DNA of 64,000 nt from Paenibacillus sp. MMS20-IR301 (GTDB taxonomy: Bacteria > Bacillota > Bacilli > Paenibacillales > Paenibacillaceae), in contig NZ_CP135275.1 of the NCBI RefSeq assembly GCF_032302195.1, forward strand, positions 6,965,001 to 7,029,000, written 5' to 3'. Shown here piece after piece: positions 8,295-17,415 of the stretch. The stretch's first letter is position 1; each line of letters starts with the position of its first letter. Below the pieces are notes generated by a model. It saw only the letters and a list, made by a program, of their open reading frames with translations. It ran no database searches and was not told the origin of the DNA. Both the position numbers and the translations under genes were made by a program.

Positions 8295-10430
8295 GTGAAA
8301 AAGGTTGTAACACTGGTATTGTCTCTTATACTCCTCTCGTCCGTTCTGATCACCGCAGGGCCGGCCCAAATTGCCAATGCAGCAGGAACTACTTATTATG
8401 TTGATTCAGCAGGCGGAAATGACTCGAACAGCGGTACTTCTACGGCTGCAGCCTGGAAATCCCTGACCAAGGTCAATGCGACCACCTTCCAGCCGGGGGA
8501 CCAGATTCTTTTCAAATCCGGCGGGGTGTGGAACGGCCAGCTCTGGCCGAAGGGATCAGGGAGTGCGGGATTGCCGATCAAAATTGACCTGTATGGCGGA
8601 ACCGTGCGGCCTATCATTAACGGCGGCGGCACGCAGCGCGACTATCAGGCGACAGGCGCCGTTATGCTGCGGAATCAGCAGTACTGGGAGATCAGCAATC
8701 TGGAAGTCACCAATGATGATAACTTCAACACGGATCTGACTGCAGTAACGTACGCGAACAGCAAGCCCTCCAATATCCGCGACGGCATTCTGGTCGTGCT
8801 GGATACGAGCCAGATTGCCGCCGGCGCGGACACCATTATGGATCATATCTATATCCATGATAATTATGTACATGATGTAGACAGCCCCAACGTCTGGCCG
8901 AATCAATACGGCAATGCCTCATTTAACGGCGGAATCATCTTCTATGTCATCGGCTCCCTGCAGGCGAATATGACCTTCAATGATGTGCGGATCGAGAATA
9001 ACACGATTGAAAAGGTAGATCTGCTCGCCATAGCCAACTTCAACTACACAACCCCTTCGGCTTTCCAGGATGAGATTGATCCGTATAATCTCTGGCAGAC
9101 CAATATCTATATCGGGCATAACTACATGCGCAATATCGGACAGGGTGCAATCGATATCTGCGATGCGAAGAATGTGGTTGTGGAATATAACGTGGTGGAC
9201 GGCTGGTCCCGCCGCTACAATGCCGAGAGTGCCGGGATCTATCCCTGGAAATCCTACAATGTCACCTTCCAGAATAATGAGGTGTACGGCGGACCGACCA
9301 CGACAGGGGCGAACAACGGGGATGGAACAGCCTTCGACTTCGATTCCCCGAATATAAATATCGTCTATCAGTTTAATTACACGCACAATAATCCGATGGG
9401 CTGGATGTCGTACCTGGGCAGAAGCAGCAATAATATTGCCCGCTATAATATCAGCGACGATAACGCCGCCTACCTGATTAAATTCGGCTGGTTTGATGTC
9501 GATACCTCACCTACTTACTTCCTGAATAATGTGTTTATCTATGACGGGGCGGTCACCAAGTTCACCAGCTCCAATGCCAATCTGGCTTCAACCTACTTCA
9601 AGAGTGTCCCGTATTACTTCTATAACAATGTCTTCTACGATAAAAATAAGCCGTCTTCCAGCTTCTGGCCAAGCAGCCCAAGCAGCTACGGTACGGCTGT
9701 ATTCAGAAATAATGCCTTCTATGTGGCCAATGGCAGCCATGCTGCCGGGGAACCAAGTGATGCCGCCAAGGTGATTCTTCCGCCGCAGATGGTCAACCCC
9801 GGAGCGGCGCCGGCGGCGGGTGCCAACGGCTATACCAGCGGGGCTACGGTATGGAACGGCTACAAGCTGCAGGATACTTCGCCGCTGATTAATGCGGGCT
9901 TGTACGTCTCGCAATTAGGGACCAAGGATTTCTACGGCAATACGCTGTACAATGGAGCGGCGCCGGATATCGGGGTATTCGAATCCACGGTTGCCGGGGG
10001 ATCGACAGATCCGGTATCCCTGACAGCGGGAGGAACGGTTACAGCGAGCTCAACCAGCAGCCCGTCCGGGGAAGAGAAAGAGAAGGCGTTCGATGCCAAT
10101 CCTTCAACGAAATGGCTGATTACAGTGAGCACAGGCTGGATTCAATACAAGTTCGCGGCAGGGGTGACATGGGCAGCAACCTCCTATTCCATAACCTCAG
10201 CCAATGATGTTCCCGGGCGCGATCCCAAGAGCTGGACGCTGCAGGGCTCTAATAATGGCACCAGCTGGACCAACCTGGACACCCGGACCAATGAGACCTT
10301 CGCCACCCGGTTCCTGAAAAAGACGTATACGTTCAGCAATACAACAGCTTACGCGTACTACCGGTTAAATATATCTGCTAACAACGGGGAAACAAACCTT
10401 CAGCTGGCTGAAATCGGCCTGTACAACTAA
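8295..10430 (+). CDS. Secreted right-handed beta-helix enzyme with C-terminal F5/8 (CBM32-like) domain; possible GH136 lacto-N-biosidase
   Basis: A 711-residue exported protein. The GTG start at 8295 is chosen because AAGGAGG lies 9 nt upstream and a signal peptide follows (KKVVTLVLSLILLSSVLITA, cleavage near IANAAG). The mature part opens with TTYYVDSAGGNDSNSGTS, typical of parallel beta-helix glycan enzymes, and has many NNxI/NYTHNN rungs to about residue 590. Residues from about 600 form a discoidin/CBM32-like sugar-binding domain. DGTAFDFD gives Asp343 and Asp350, seven apart, the spacing I recall for the GH136 lacto-N-biosidase catalytic pair. That pattern also occurs in other beta-helix families, so a polysaccharide lyase or another glycosidase remains possible. 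Confidence 0.8.
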   Translation: MKKVVTLVLSLILLSSVLITAGPAQIANAAGTTYYVDSAGGNDSNSGTSTAAAWKSLTKVNATTFQPGDQILFKSGGVWNGQLWPKGSGSAGLPIKIDLYGGTVRPIINGGGTQRDYQATGAVMLRNQQYWEISNLEVTNDDNFNTDLTAVTYANSKPSNIRDGILVVLDTSQIAAGADTIMDHIYIHDNYVHDVDSPNVWPNQYGNASFNGGIIFYVIGSLQANMTFNDVRIENNTIEKVDLLAIANFNYTTPSAFQDEIDPYNLWQTNIYIGHNYMRNIGQGAIDICDAKNVVVEYNVVDGWSRRYNAESAGIYPWKSYNVTFQNNEVYGGPTTTGANNGDGTAFDFDSPNINIVYQFNYTHNNPMGWMSYLGRSSNNIARYNISDDNAAYLIKFGWFDVDTSPTYFLNNVFIYDGAVTKFTSSNANLASTYFKSVPYYFYNNVFYDKNKPSSSFWPSSPSSYGTAVFRNNAFYVANGSHAAGEPSDAAKVILPPQMVNPGAAPAAGANGYTSGATVWNGYKLQDTSPLINAGLYVSQLGTKDFYGNTLYNGAAPDIGVFESTVAGGSTDPVSLTAGGTVTASSTSSPSGEEKEKAFDANPSTKWLITVSTGWIQYKFAAGVTWAATSYSITSANDVPGRDPKSWTLQGSNNGTSWTNLDTRTNETFATRFLKKTYTFSNTTAYAYYRLNISANNGETNLQLAEIGLYN

Positions 10431-10443
10431 TTTGCACCGCCAG

Positions 10444-10489
10444 GCTGTCCCGGACGGAAGAGGAGCGGTTCCGCCCGGACAGCTTTTTT
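10444..10489 (+). terminator. Terminator after the beta-helix gene
   Basis: GCTGTCC(C)GG pairs with CCGGACAGC, followed by TTTTTTT. The permease gene downstream therefore needs its own promoter, which is found at 10538-10658. Confidence 0.8.
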
Positions 10490-10537
10490 AAAATAAAAGA
10501 ATAATGTTTCGGGGGAATTTCAACAGCACAAACCTGT

Positions 10538-10658
10538 ACGATTTTAAGATGGCCTGCAAGCTGACAAGGGGGGTTAAGGGTTGCCTGTATTCGCTTAAAA
10601 TCCTCCATGAACATCCTTCCTTTTGTTAATATGGTCTGCCTGCCAACCAACCTATAAT
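10538..10658 (+). promoter_or_regulatory. Activator-dependent promoter with paired operator sites, copy 2
   Basis: ACGATTTTAAG at 10538-10548 and CTTAAAATC at 10594-10602 are inverted half-sites. The block 10596-10635 matches 6589-6628 at 36/40. TATAAT is at 10653-10658, with TATGGT again 17 bp upstream. The left half-site lies 58 bp before the right one here against 80 bp in copy 1. The 22-bp difference is about two helical turns, so both sites keep the same face. Confidence 0.8.
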
Positions 10659-10692
10659 TAGAGCATCAAGAGGAAAGGGGCTGGATACGAAC

Positions 10693-11577
10693 ATGACAAT
10701 GAAGACCCGAAAAAGCATATTTATCGCTACATGCCTGCTTCCGGGATTATTCTTATTTCTCTTATTCAAGGTGTATCCTACACTGCAAATCTTTCAGAAA
10801 TCCCTGTATCTGTGGACCGGGCTCAGCGATAAGCCGAAGTTCATCGGCCTGCAGAATTATACGGATATGTTCCAGGATGATACGTTTCTGCTGTCCCTGA
10901 GGAACACCGGTCTCCTGATGCTGGTTGTTCCTGTGGCCACGCTGCTGATTGCCCTGGTCAATGCTTCGATTCTGACCAAATCGAAGCTGAAGGAGCGGAA
11001 TATCTACCGCACTGTGTTCTTCTTCCCAAGCATTCTGTCCTTTGTGGTTATCGCCATTCTCTGGTCCTTCATCTATCATCCGACGATGGGCTTCCTGAAT
11101 GCGGGCTTAGAGGCGATTGGACTGGACCAGTGGGCGCTGCCCTGGCTCGGAGACCAGCGGGTCGTGCTGTGGGCTCTGGCCGTTACACTGATCTGGCAGG
11201 CCGCAGGTTATTACATGGTCATCTACATGGCCGGTATCGACGGGATCTCACCCGAGCTGTATGAAGCCGCCGAGCTGGACGGGGCAACCCGGATCAAGCA
11301 GTTCATTCATATCACGATCCCGATGCTGTGGGAGATTATCCGGGTTACGATTATTTTCAGCATCAACGGGGTGCTCAGTATAAGCTTTGTTATTGTCTCG
11401 GTCATGACGGCCGGCGGCCCGGATCACCACTCCGAGGTTGTAATGACGTATCTGTATTCGCAGGCCTTCACGAATTCCAACTTTGGCTATGCGATGGCGA
11501 TCGGCGTATTTATCTTCGTGATATCCATGGTCCTGGCGCTGATCAGCAACAGGCTGACTGAAAGGGGGACTGACTGA
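10693..11577 (+). CDS. Sugar ABC transporter permease (MalF/UgpA type)
   Basis: A 294-residue integral membrane permease with six predicted helices; the first is near residues 10-30 (FIATCLLPGLFLFLLFKVYP). The cytoplasmic EAA loop reads YEAAELDGATRIKQFIHITIP near 197-217, the contact site for the shared ATPase. GG-PDHHSEVVMTYLYSQAF near the C-terminus is typical of the family. The stop is 2 nt before the next permease start, so translation is coupled. It forms the heterodimeric channel with the 11580 product and receives sugar from the lipoprotein encoded at 6687. Confidence 0.94.
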   Translation: MTMKTRKSIFIATCLLPGLFLFLLFKVYPTLQIFQKSLYLWTGLSDKPKFIGLQNYTDMFQDDTFLLSLRNTGLLMLVVPVATLLIALVNASILTKSKLKERNIYRTVFFFPSILSFVVIAILWSFIYHPTMGFLNAGLEAIGLDQWALPWLGDQRVVLWALAVTLIWQAAGYYMVIYMAGIDGISPELYEAAELDGATRIKQFIHITIPMLWEIIRVTIIFSINGVLSISFVIVSVMTAGGPDHHSEVVMTYLYSQAFTNSNFGYAMAIGVFIFVISMVLALISNRLTERGTD

Positions 11578-11579
11578 CT

Positions 11580-12449
11580 ATGGCTGCCGAGAATACTGTG
11601 AACCGTCCTGCGAAAAAGGCCGGCAGCGCGGTAGGCAAGACGCTGCTCCGTCTGTTGCTGCTTGTCCAGACCGCCGCTGTGGTCTACCCGCTGCTGTGGA
11701 ATGTCATGGCCTCGTTCAAAACCAATGCGGAGATTATGGATAATCCCTGGAAATTCCCTAAAGGGATGGAATGGATCAACTACGTCCATGCCTTCACAAC
11801 TGCCCGGATCGGAGAATACATGCTGAATTCCGTGCTGGTCGTGATTCTCTCCATGGCTATTCTGCTGGTAGCGGCTGTGCCGTCCGCTTATGTGCTGGGA
11901 AGAATGCGGTTCCGCGGGCGTTCCTTTTTCACCAATTTCTATATGGCCGGGCTGTTTGTCGGCGGAGTATATGTCATTGTGCCGCTGTTCATCCTGATGA
12001 ACAGTCTGCATATGCTGGACAACCGCTTTTGGCTAAGCGCAGTGTACGCTACAGGCAGTCTGCCGTTCTCCATCTTCCTGCTGACCAGCTTCATGAAGTC
12101 CATCCCGCATGATTATGAGGAAGCGGCGATGATCGACGGCTGCGGTTACTTCAGCACGATGTTCCGGATTATTGTCCCGATGGCCCGTCCCGGAATTATT
12201 ACCCTGATTGTATTCAGCTTCTTCGATTTCTGGAATGAGTATGTGATGGCTATGACGTTCATCAGCAGTGATGCCAAGAAGACGATTCCGGTCGGATTAT
12301 CCAACCTGATGCAGATTCAGCAATATGCTACGGACTGGGGCTCCCTGTTCGCCGGTCTCGTCATCGTGCTGGCACCGACGATTCTGGTCTATGTGCTGCT
12401 GCAGAAGAAGCTGACGGAAGGCATGATGCTCGGCGGAGTGAAGGGTTAG
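11580..12449 (+). CDS. Sugar ABC transporter permease (MalG/UgpE type)
   Basis: A 289-residue permease with about six membrane helices. The EAA loop DYEEAAMIDGCGYFSTMFRIIVPMARPG lies near 178-205. It ends in QKKLTEGMMLGGVKG, the standard C-terminus of MalG-type carbohydrate permeases. It is paired with the upstream permease. No terminator is seen after it, and the next gene starts 41 nt on, so the foldase and two cytoplasmic enzymes are probably in the same transcript. Confidence 0.94.
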   Translation: MAAENTVNRPAKKAGSAVGKTLLRLLLLVQTAAVVYPLLWNVMASFKTNAEIMDNPWKFPKGMEWINYVHAFTTARIGEYMLNSVLVVILSMAILLVAAVPSAYVLGRMRFRGRSFFTNFYMAGLFVGGVYVIVPLFILMNSLHMLDNRFWLSAVYATGSLPFSIFLLTSFMKSIPHDYEEAAMIDGCGYFSTMFRIIVPMARPGIITLIVFSFFDFWNEYVMAMTFISSDAKKTIPVGLSNLMQIQQYATDWGSLFAGLVIVLAPTILVYVLLQKKLTEGMMLGGVKG

Positions 12450-12490
12450 ACTGTAAGGCTGAATATGACAAGCAGCGGGAGGAAGCGGAT

Positions 12491-13585
12491 ATGGGCCGTA
12501 AGGTTAAATCGGATACTTCCAGATATTACGTTGGAGGCGCAAGCCTTGTCCTTCTTGCAGTATTGATGATTATATCTGTCATATATTTGCGGGCTGCCGC
12601 CCGGACGCATGCGGTTGCCGAACCGGCTAAGCCCGGGTTAAGCGATGTGATCCTGTATGTGAATGAAGCGCCTGTGACGAGGCAGGAGTTCCAGTTATAT
12701 ATGGATAAGGAGAAAGGGGCAGTCACCAATTACTTCAGTGTTACTTACCAGGCTGAGGATCAGCCTGACTACTGGAGCAGTGAGTTCGGAGGCGAGCGGC
12801 CCATTGATCTGCTCAAAAGCCGTGCGGCGGAGGAAGCGGCCAAAGGCAAATTACTGCAGTCCATCGCCCTCCGCAAGGGGCTGGTGCAGGATATCTCCTA
12901 TGAACAGTTTCTGCAGGACTGGGTTGACGGCAACAAGGAGCGCGAGCAGGAGATCAGCCGGAATGAGGCCGTCTTCGGGCTGGGGCAATATGAGCAGAGC
13001 CAGTTCTATTTCTATACCCTCAGCAATCTGAGGCTTGAGTTAGAGGAGCTTCTGGGTAAGGAAGAGCTGCAGGTGTCCGAAGAGGAGGTTCAGGCTGTCT
13101 ACCAGGCGCATGCGCAGGATTATCAGAATCAGACCCGCATTGTACTGGAAGAGCTGTCTGTACCCTATGCCGGGGAAAAGGAGAAAGGCCAGGCGCTGCT
13201 TCTCATTCAGACGGCCCTTGAGCAGCTGAACAGCGGGAAAGCGGCCGCGGACATAAAGGACAGGAACGAGCGCATCCGGCTTACCCGCCGTACGGCCACA
13301 GGCCTCGGACAGATCAGCCCGTTATCCCCGGAGGGGATGCTGGTGCAGAGTGCAGTGAAGCTTCAGGCGGGGAGCTGGTCCCCTGTAATGGATGCCGGAG
13401 ACCGTTATTCCCTCGTGCAGCTTGTCGATAGAACGGAGCAATATGATGTACCTATCGAGGAATTAGCAGGTCAATTGAAGGCTGAAGCACTGCAGCAGAA
13501 ATTCGGAAATTACCTGCAGGAGCAGTTCCGGTTAAGTGAGGTACGGCTGAATGCAGGCCATTATGAGGATATAACTACACCTTGA
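12491..13585 (+). CDS. Membrane-anchored SurA/parvulin-like foldase
   Basis: A 364-residue protein. An N-terminal membrane segment near residues 14-34 (GGASLVLLAVLMIISVIYL) is followed by a SurA_N-like helical chaperone region opening with LYVNEAPVTRQEFQLYMD. The C-terminal half (about 195-340) resembles a divergent PpiC/parvulin domain, including TATGLGQISPLSPEGMLVQSAVKLQAGSWSPV and DRYSLVQLVDRTE. It lacks a lipobox, unlike PrsA. Placement between permeases and cytoplasmic glycosidases is unusual for a general foldase and suggests a dedicated client, perhaps the beta-helix enzyme encoded at 8295. The start has GGGAGGA upstream. Whether it has isomerase activity cannot be told. Confidence 0.78.
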   Translation: MGRKVKSDTSRYYVGGASLVLLAVLMIISVIYLRAAARTHAVAEPAKPGLSDVILYVNEAPVTRQEFQLYMDKEKGAVTNYFSVTYQAEDQPDYWSSEFGGERPIDLLKSRAAEEAAKGKLLQSIALRKGLVQDISYEQFLQDWVDGNKEREQEISRNEAVFGLGQYEQSQFYFYTLSNLRLELEELLGKEELQVSEEEVQAVYQAHAQDYQNQTRIVLEELSVPYAGEKEKGQALLLIQTALEQLNSGKAAADIKDRNERIRLTRRTATGLGQISPLSPEGMLVQSAVKLQAGSWSPVMDAGDRYSLVQLVDRTEQYDVPIEELAGQLKAEALQQKFGNYLQEQFRLSEVRLNAGHYEDITTP

Positions 13586-13606
13586 GGATAGAAGGAGAGA
13601 ACAGAT

Positions 13607-15775
13607 ATGACCAAGCAAGCAGGAAGAGTAACCCTCCCGAGTGAAGAAGGATTCGTAAAAGAAACGATTGAGATCATGGAGCGCTGGGGTGCCGACGCTA
13701 TCCGTGACAGTGACGGAACCCTGCTGGATGCCGAAATTAAGGCACTTGATGCCAAAATATATACGGCGTACTTCCCGACAAGAGGCCATAATGAATTTAT
13801 CAGCCGGCATATGGAGGAATGTCCGCAGATCTATCTCCTGTCTGATTACACGCTGGCCCGGGAAACTGAGCTGACGGTGGATTTGCTGCAGTCGTACTAC
13901 AAGGAGCAGCTGGATGTGGATTATCTTCATGATCCCAAGGCTTACTGGCAGGTAACCGACAGGACGACCGGACAGCTGGTCCCGGAGCAGCATTGGCATG
14001 TGCTGGAGCAGGAGCATAAGGTAGTTATCCGGCAGGCTCTGCCATGGCATGAATATACCGTCTCGTTCCTGGCTTATATCAAATGGGACCCGGTGCAGAT
14101 GTACAATCACATCACGAATGACTGGGGCGATAAGCCGCATGAGATCCCGTTTGATGTGAAGCAGCCGCATACGAACGCTTTTATATATGAGACTATGAAG
14201 CAATGGCTGCAGGACAATCCGGAAGTGGATGTAGTCCGGTTCACCACGTTCTTCTATCAGTTCAGCCTGGTGTTCAACCAGTACGGCAAAGAGAAATTCG
14301 TCGACTGGTTCGGCTACGGGGCAAGCGTCTCGGTGGCGATGATGGAGGATTTCCGCAAGGAAAAGGGCTACGCCCTGACCGCAGAGGATTTTGTCGACCA
14401 GGGATATTACAATTCTACCTTCAGAGTGCCCAGCAAAACTTATCTGGAGTATGTCGACTTCGTCTCCCGGTTTGTCTCAGTAGAGACCCGGAAGCTGGTT
14501 GATCTCGTACATGAGAGCAAGAAGGAAGCGATTATGTTCCTCGGGGACCAGTGGATTGGCGTGGAGCCATACGGTCCATACTTCGAATCGGTCGGTCTGG
14601 ATGCCGTTGTGGGCAGCGTGGGTGACGGCACGACCCTGCGGATGATCTCTGACATTCCGCATGTGAAGTATACGGAGGGGCGGTTCCTGCCGTATTTCTT
14701 CCCGGATGTCTTCTTCGAGGGCAATGATCCTGTGATAGAAGCGCGGCAGAACTGGCTGACGGCCCGAAGGGCCATTCTCCGCAAGCCGATTGACCGGATG
14801 GGCTACGGCGGGTACTTGAGCCTGGCTTACAAATTCCCGGAATTCGTTGATTATGTGGAGCAGATTACGGATGAGTTCCGGGAGATTCATGCGCATATCC
14901 GCCGGAGCAAGCCGTATACCGGTATGAAGGTGGCTGTCCTGAATTGCTGGGGCGCGCTGCGGACCTGGCAGGCGTTCACAGTAGCTCACAGCCTCTACTC
15001 CAAGCAGGCTTACTCGTATTACGGAATTCTGGAATCACTCAGCGGGATGAATGTGGATGTGGAGTTCATCAGCTTCGATGATGTGCTGGAGCGCGGAATC
15101 GACTCTTCAATTGATGTTATTATTAATGCGGGCGATGCCGCAACGGCCTTCTCGGGCGGGGATGTGTGGAAGAATACCGCGCTGGTTGAAGTGCTGCGGG
15201 AATGGGTCTATGGCGGCGGCGGGCTGATCGGCGTGGGGGAACCGGCGGCAGTATCGCATCAGGGAAGGTTCTTCCAGCTGGCGGACTGCTTCGGCGTCGA
15301 TAAGGAGACCGGGTTCAGCTTATCGACAGACAAGTATTTCACACAGCCGGCTGCGGGGCATTTCATCACTGAGGGAATCTCAGGATTTGACTTCGGTGAG
15401 AGCATGAAGAATGTTTATGCGCTGCACAGCGGGGTAGATATACTGGAATACTCCCGCGGAGAGATTCATCTGTCGGCTAATCAGGCCGGCGAAGGCCGGG
15501 CGGTGTATATAGCGGGATTGCCTTATTCGCCGCAGAACAGCAGGCTGCTGATGCGCAGCCTCTATTACGCCGCCGGCAAGGAAGCGGAGCTGCACAGATG
15601 GTATTCCGCTAATCCGTCATGTGAGGTGCATGCGTACCCTGCAAGCGGAATGTATGCGGTCGTCAACAACTCGCAGGAGCCGCAAACAGCTGCCGTCTAC
15701 GACGGACAAGGGAAGCTGTCAGAGGTTCAGCTTGCAGCCGGGGGTATCGTGTGGCAGGAAATCCGGGAGGACTGA
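13607..15775 (+). CDS. GH112 beta-galactoside phosphorylase (galacto-/lacto-N-biose or Gal-rhamnose type)
   Basis: A 722-residue cytoplasmic enzyme of GH112, matching the family's usual length of about 720-750. The N-terminal segment RVTLPSEEGFVKET is the family opening. LGDQWIGVEPYG places the catalytic acid at Asp314, matching Asp313 of the bifidobacterial enzyme. GH112 enzymes split a beta-1,3-galactosyl-HexNAc (or Gal-beta-1,4-rhamnose) with phosphate to galactose 1-phosphate. It lies 21 nt after the foldase gene and 4 nt before the fucosidase gene. Which disaccharide it uses cannot be decided from the sequence alone; the neighbouring fucosidase favours a HexNAc glycan, and the GH78 locus further on leaves rhamnose open. 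Confidence 0.9.
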   Translation: MTKQAGRVTLPSEEGFVKETIEIMERWGADAIRDSDGTLLDAEIKALDAKIYTAYFPTRGHNEFISRHMEECPQIYLLSDYTLARETELTVDLLQSYYKEQLDVDYLHDPKAYWQVTDRTTGQLVPEQHWHVLEQEHKVVIRQALPWHEYTVSFLAYIKWDPVQMYNHITNDWGDKPHEIPFDVKQPHTNAFIYETMKQWLQDNPEVDVVRFTTFFYQFSLVFNQYGKEKFVDWFGYGASVSVAMMEDFRKEKGYALTAEDFVDQGYYNSTFRVPSKTYLEYVDFVSRFVSVETRKLVDLVHESKKEAIMFLGDQWIGVEPYGPYFESVGLDAVVGSVGDGTTLRMISDIPHVKYTEGRFLPYFFPDVFFEGNDPVIEARQNWLTARRAILRKPIDRMGYGGYLSLAYKFPEFVDYVEQITDEFREIHAHIRRSKPYTGMKVAVLNCWGALRTWQAFTVAHSLYSKQAYSYYGILESLSGMNVDVEFISFDDVLERGIDSSIDVIINAGDAATAFSGGDVWKNTALVEVLREWVYGGGGLIGVGEPAAVSHQGRFFQLADCFGVDKETGFSLSTDKYFTQPAAGHFITEGISGFDFGESMKNVYALHSGVDILEYSRGEIHLSANQAGEGRAVYIAGLPYSPQNSRLLMRSLYYAAGKEAELHRWYSANPSCEVHAYPASGMYAVVNNSQEPQTAAVYDGQGKLSEVQLAAGGIVWQEIRED

Positions 15776-15779
15776 TTAG

Positions 15780-17213
15780 ATGAAGCTGGAGGAAATCTGC
15801 AATGTGCGGCCGTCTGAACGGCAGCTGAAGTGGCAAAGACTGGAGTTCTACGGGTTTATCCATTTCGGCATGAATACGATGACTGGCGCAGAATGGGGCT
15901 TGGGGCATGAAGACCGGAGCCTGTTCAATCCCGGGCAGCTGGATGCGTCGGAATGGGTGTCTGTGCTGAAGGCATCCGGCATGCGGGCCGTGATTCTGAC
16001 CTGCAAGCATCATGACGGCTTCTGCCTGTGGCCGAGCCGCTATTCGGAGCATACCGTGGCGCATACGCCCTGGCGCGGCGGCAAGGGGGATCTGGTCCGG
16101 GAGGTGGCCGATGCCTGCCGGCAGCAGGGTCTGGTCTTCGGCACCTATCTGTCCCCGTGGGACCGGACAGAGCAGACTTACGGGGAAGGCAAGGCTTACG
16201 ATGACTTCTATATACAGCAGCTGACTGAGCTGCTTACGGAATACGGCGGGATCGGCTGCGTGTGGTTGGATGGCGCCAATGGCGAAGGTCCCGGCGGCAA
16301 GAAGCAGTACTATGACTGGGACCGGTATTATGAGGTGATCCGCAGGCTGCAGCCGCAGTGTGTAATCAGCGTCTGCGGCCCGGATATCCGCTGGGTCGGC
16401 AATGAAGCCGGGCAGACCCGGGCGGAGGAATGGAGCGTAGTGCCGAAGCTGCTGCAGGATGCGGAGAAGGTGGCCGAGAAGTCACAGCAGGCCGATGACG
16501 GCCGGTTCTCCCGTTCACTCAACTCCATGGATGAGGATCTCGGCAGCCGGGCGGCGATAGCCGCGTATGAGGGAGAATGGGTGTGGTATCCCGCTGAAGT
16601 GAATACCTCGATCCGCCCCGGCTGGTTCTATCATGAGGAAGAGGATACGCAGGTAAGAAGCGGCAGCGAGCTGTTTGACATCTACCTGAACGCGGTGGGC
16701 GGCAACGCCACCTTCCTGCTGAATATCCCGCCCACGAAGGAAGGGCTGATTGCTGAGCCGGACCGCCGGGCGCTTGCGGAGCTGGGCCGGAGAATCGCCG
16801 GGCTGAGTGACCATTCGCTTATGCGGGGGGCAGAAGTGCGTGCCTCAAGCTCCGCAGGGGACAGGGAGCGTGTACAGCAGCTGATTGACGGGGAGGTCCA
16901 GCCGGATCAGCCGCTCTGGCAGCCGGCTGAAGGAGACAGTGAGCCTTGGCTGGAGGTGGTATTCCCTCAGAAGGTGGCCTTCAATACCGTGATTCTGCAG
17001 GAGCAGATTACGCTGGGTCAGCGGGTGGAAGCCTTTGAGCTCTGGACTGCTGATCAGCAGCAGTGGAGCAAGCTGGCTGAAGGCTCGATCATCGGCTACC
17101 GCAGGATTATCCGGGTTCCGGATACAACTGCCGGCCGCTTGAAGATTGTATTCAAGCAGTTCCGCGGGTTCCCGGCTTTATCACATGTACGTGTGCTAAG
17201 TATCGAGGAGTAG
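15780..17213 (+). CDS. GH29 alpha-L-fucosidase, cytoplasmic
   Basis: A 477-residue fucosidase without a signal peptide. The catalytic barrel runs from about residue 1 to 345, with GFIHFGMNTMTG, TCKHHDGFCLWPS and the nucleophile motif VWLDGANG (Asp164). A C-terminal F5/8-like beta domain (about 347-477) follows. The overall layout matches the subfamily that acts on branched alpha-1,3/1,4-fucosides of Lewis type; that assignment is inference. The gene starts 4 nt after the GH112 stop with GGGAGGA as ribosome binding site. It would defucosylate imported oligosaccharides before phosphorolysis. Confidence 0.9.
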   Translation: MKLEEICNVRPSERQLKWQRLEFYGFIHFGMNTMTGAEWGLGHEDRSLFNPGQLDASEWVSVLKASGMRAVILTCKHHDGFCLWPSRYSEHTVAHTPWRGGKGDLVREVADACRQQGLVFGTYLSPWDRTEQTYGEGKAYDDFYIQQLTELLTEYGGIGCVWLDGANGEGPGGKKQYYDWDRYYEVIRRLQPQCVISVCGPDIRWVGNEAGQTRAEEWSVVPKLLQDAEKVAEKSQQADDGRFSRSLNSMDEDLGSRAAIAAYEGEWVWYPAEVNTSIRPGWFYHEEEDTQVRSGSELFDIYLNAVGGNATFLLNIPPTKEGLIAEPDRRALAELGRRIAGLSDHSLMRGAEVRASSSAGDRERVQQLIDGEVQPDQPLWQPAEGDSEPWLEVVFPQKVAFNTVILQEQITLGQRVEAFELWTADQQQWSKLAEGSIIGYRRIIRVPDTTAGRLKIVFKQFRGFPALSHVRVLSIEE

Positions 17214-17222
17214 TGTTTGAAT

Positions 17223-17319
17223 GAGCGGAGCAGAAGAGAGATTCTGCTGCTCCGCTCAGGCAAGGCCAGTGCGGCATCTCAGCCAGCTTCCGGCAGGGGC
17301 TCGGTGATGCTGCACTGGC
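17223..17319 (+). other. Two consecutive hairpins after the fucosidase gene
   Basis: GAGCGGAGCAGA and TCTGCTGCTCCGCTC (17223-17257) pair over about 12 bp. GCCAGTGCGGCATC and GATGCTGCACTGGC (17265-17319) pair over 14 positions. Neither has a proper T run, so they may be 3'-end protecting structures, or a terminator with weak release. Confidence 0.5.
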
Positions 17320-17415
17320 TATTTGTGCGTGGTGATTATCTGGTGTGAAGCTCCGGCTATGCATGCATTATCCCTGTTAATGATGTAGACTGGATGCAGA
17401 GAAAGCAGGGATGAG

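Noticed and set aside
9321..9344. Firm GH136 assignment of the beta-helix enzyme from the two Asp residues
   Set aside because: The DGxAFDFD pattern also occurs in other beta-helix proteins, so the assignment is kept as a hypothesis only.
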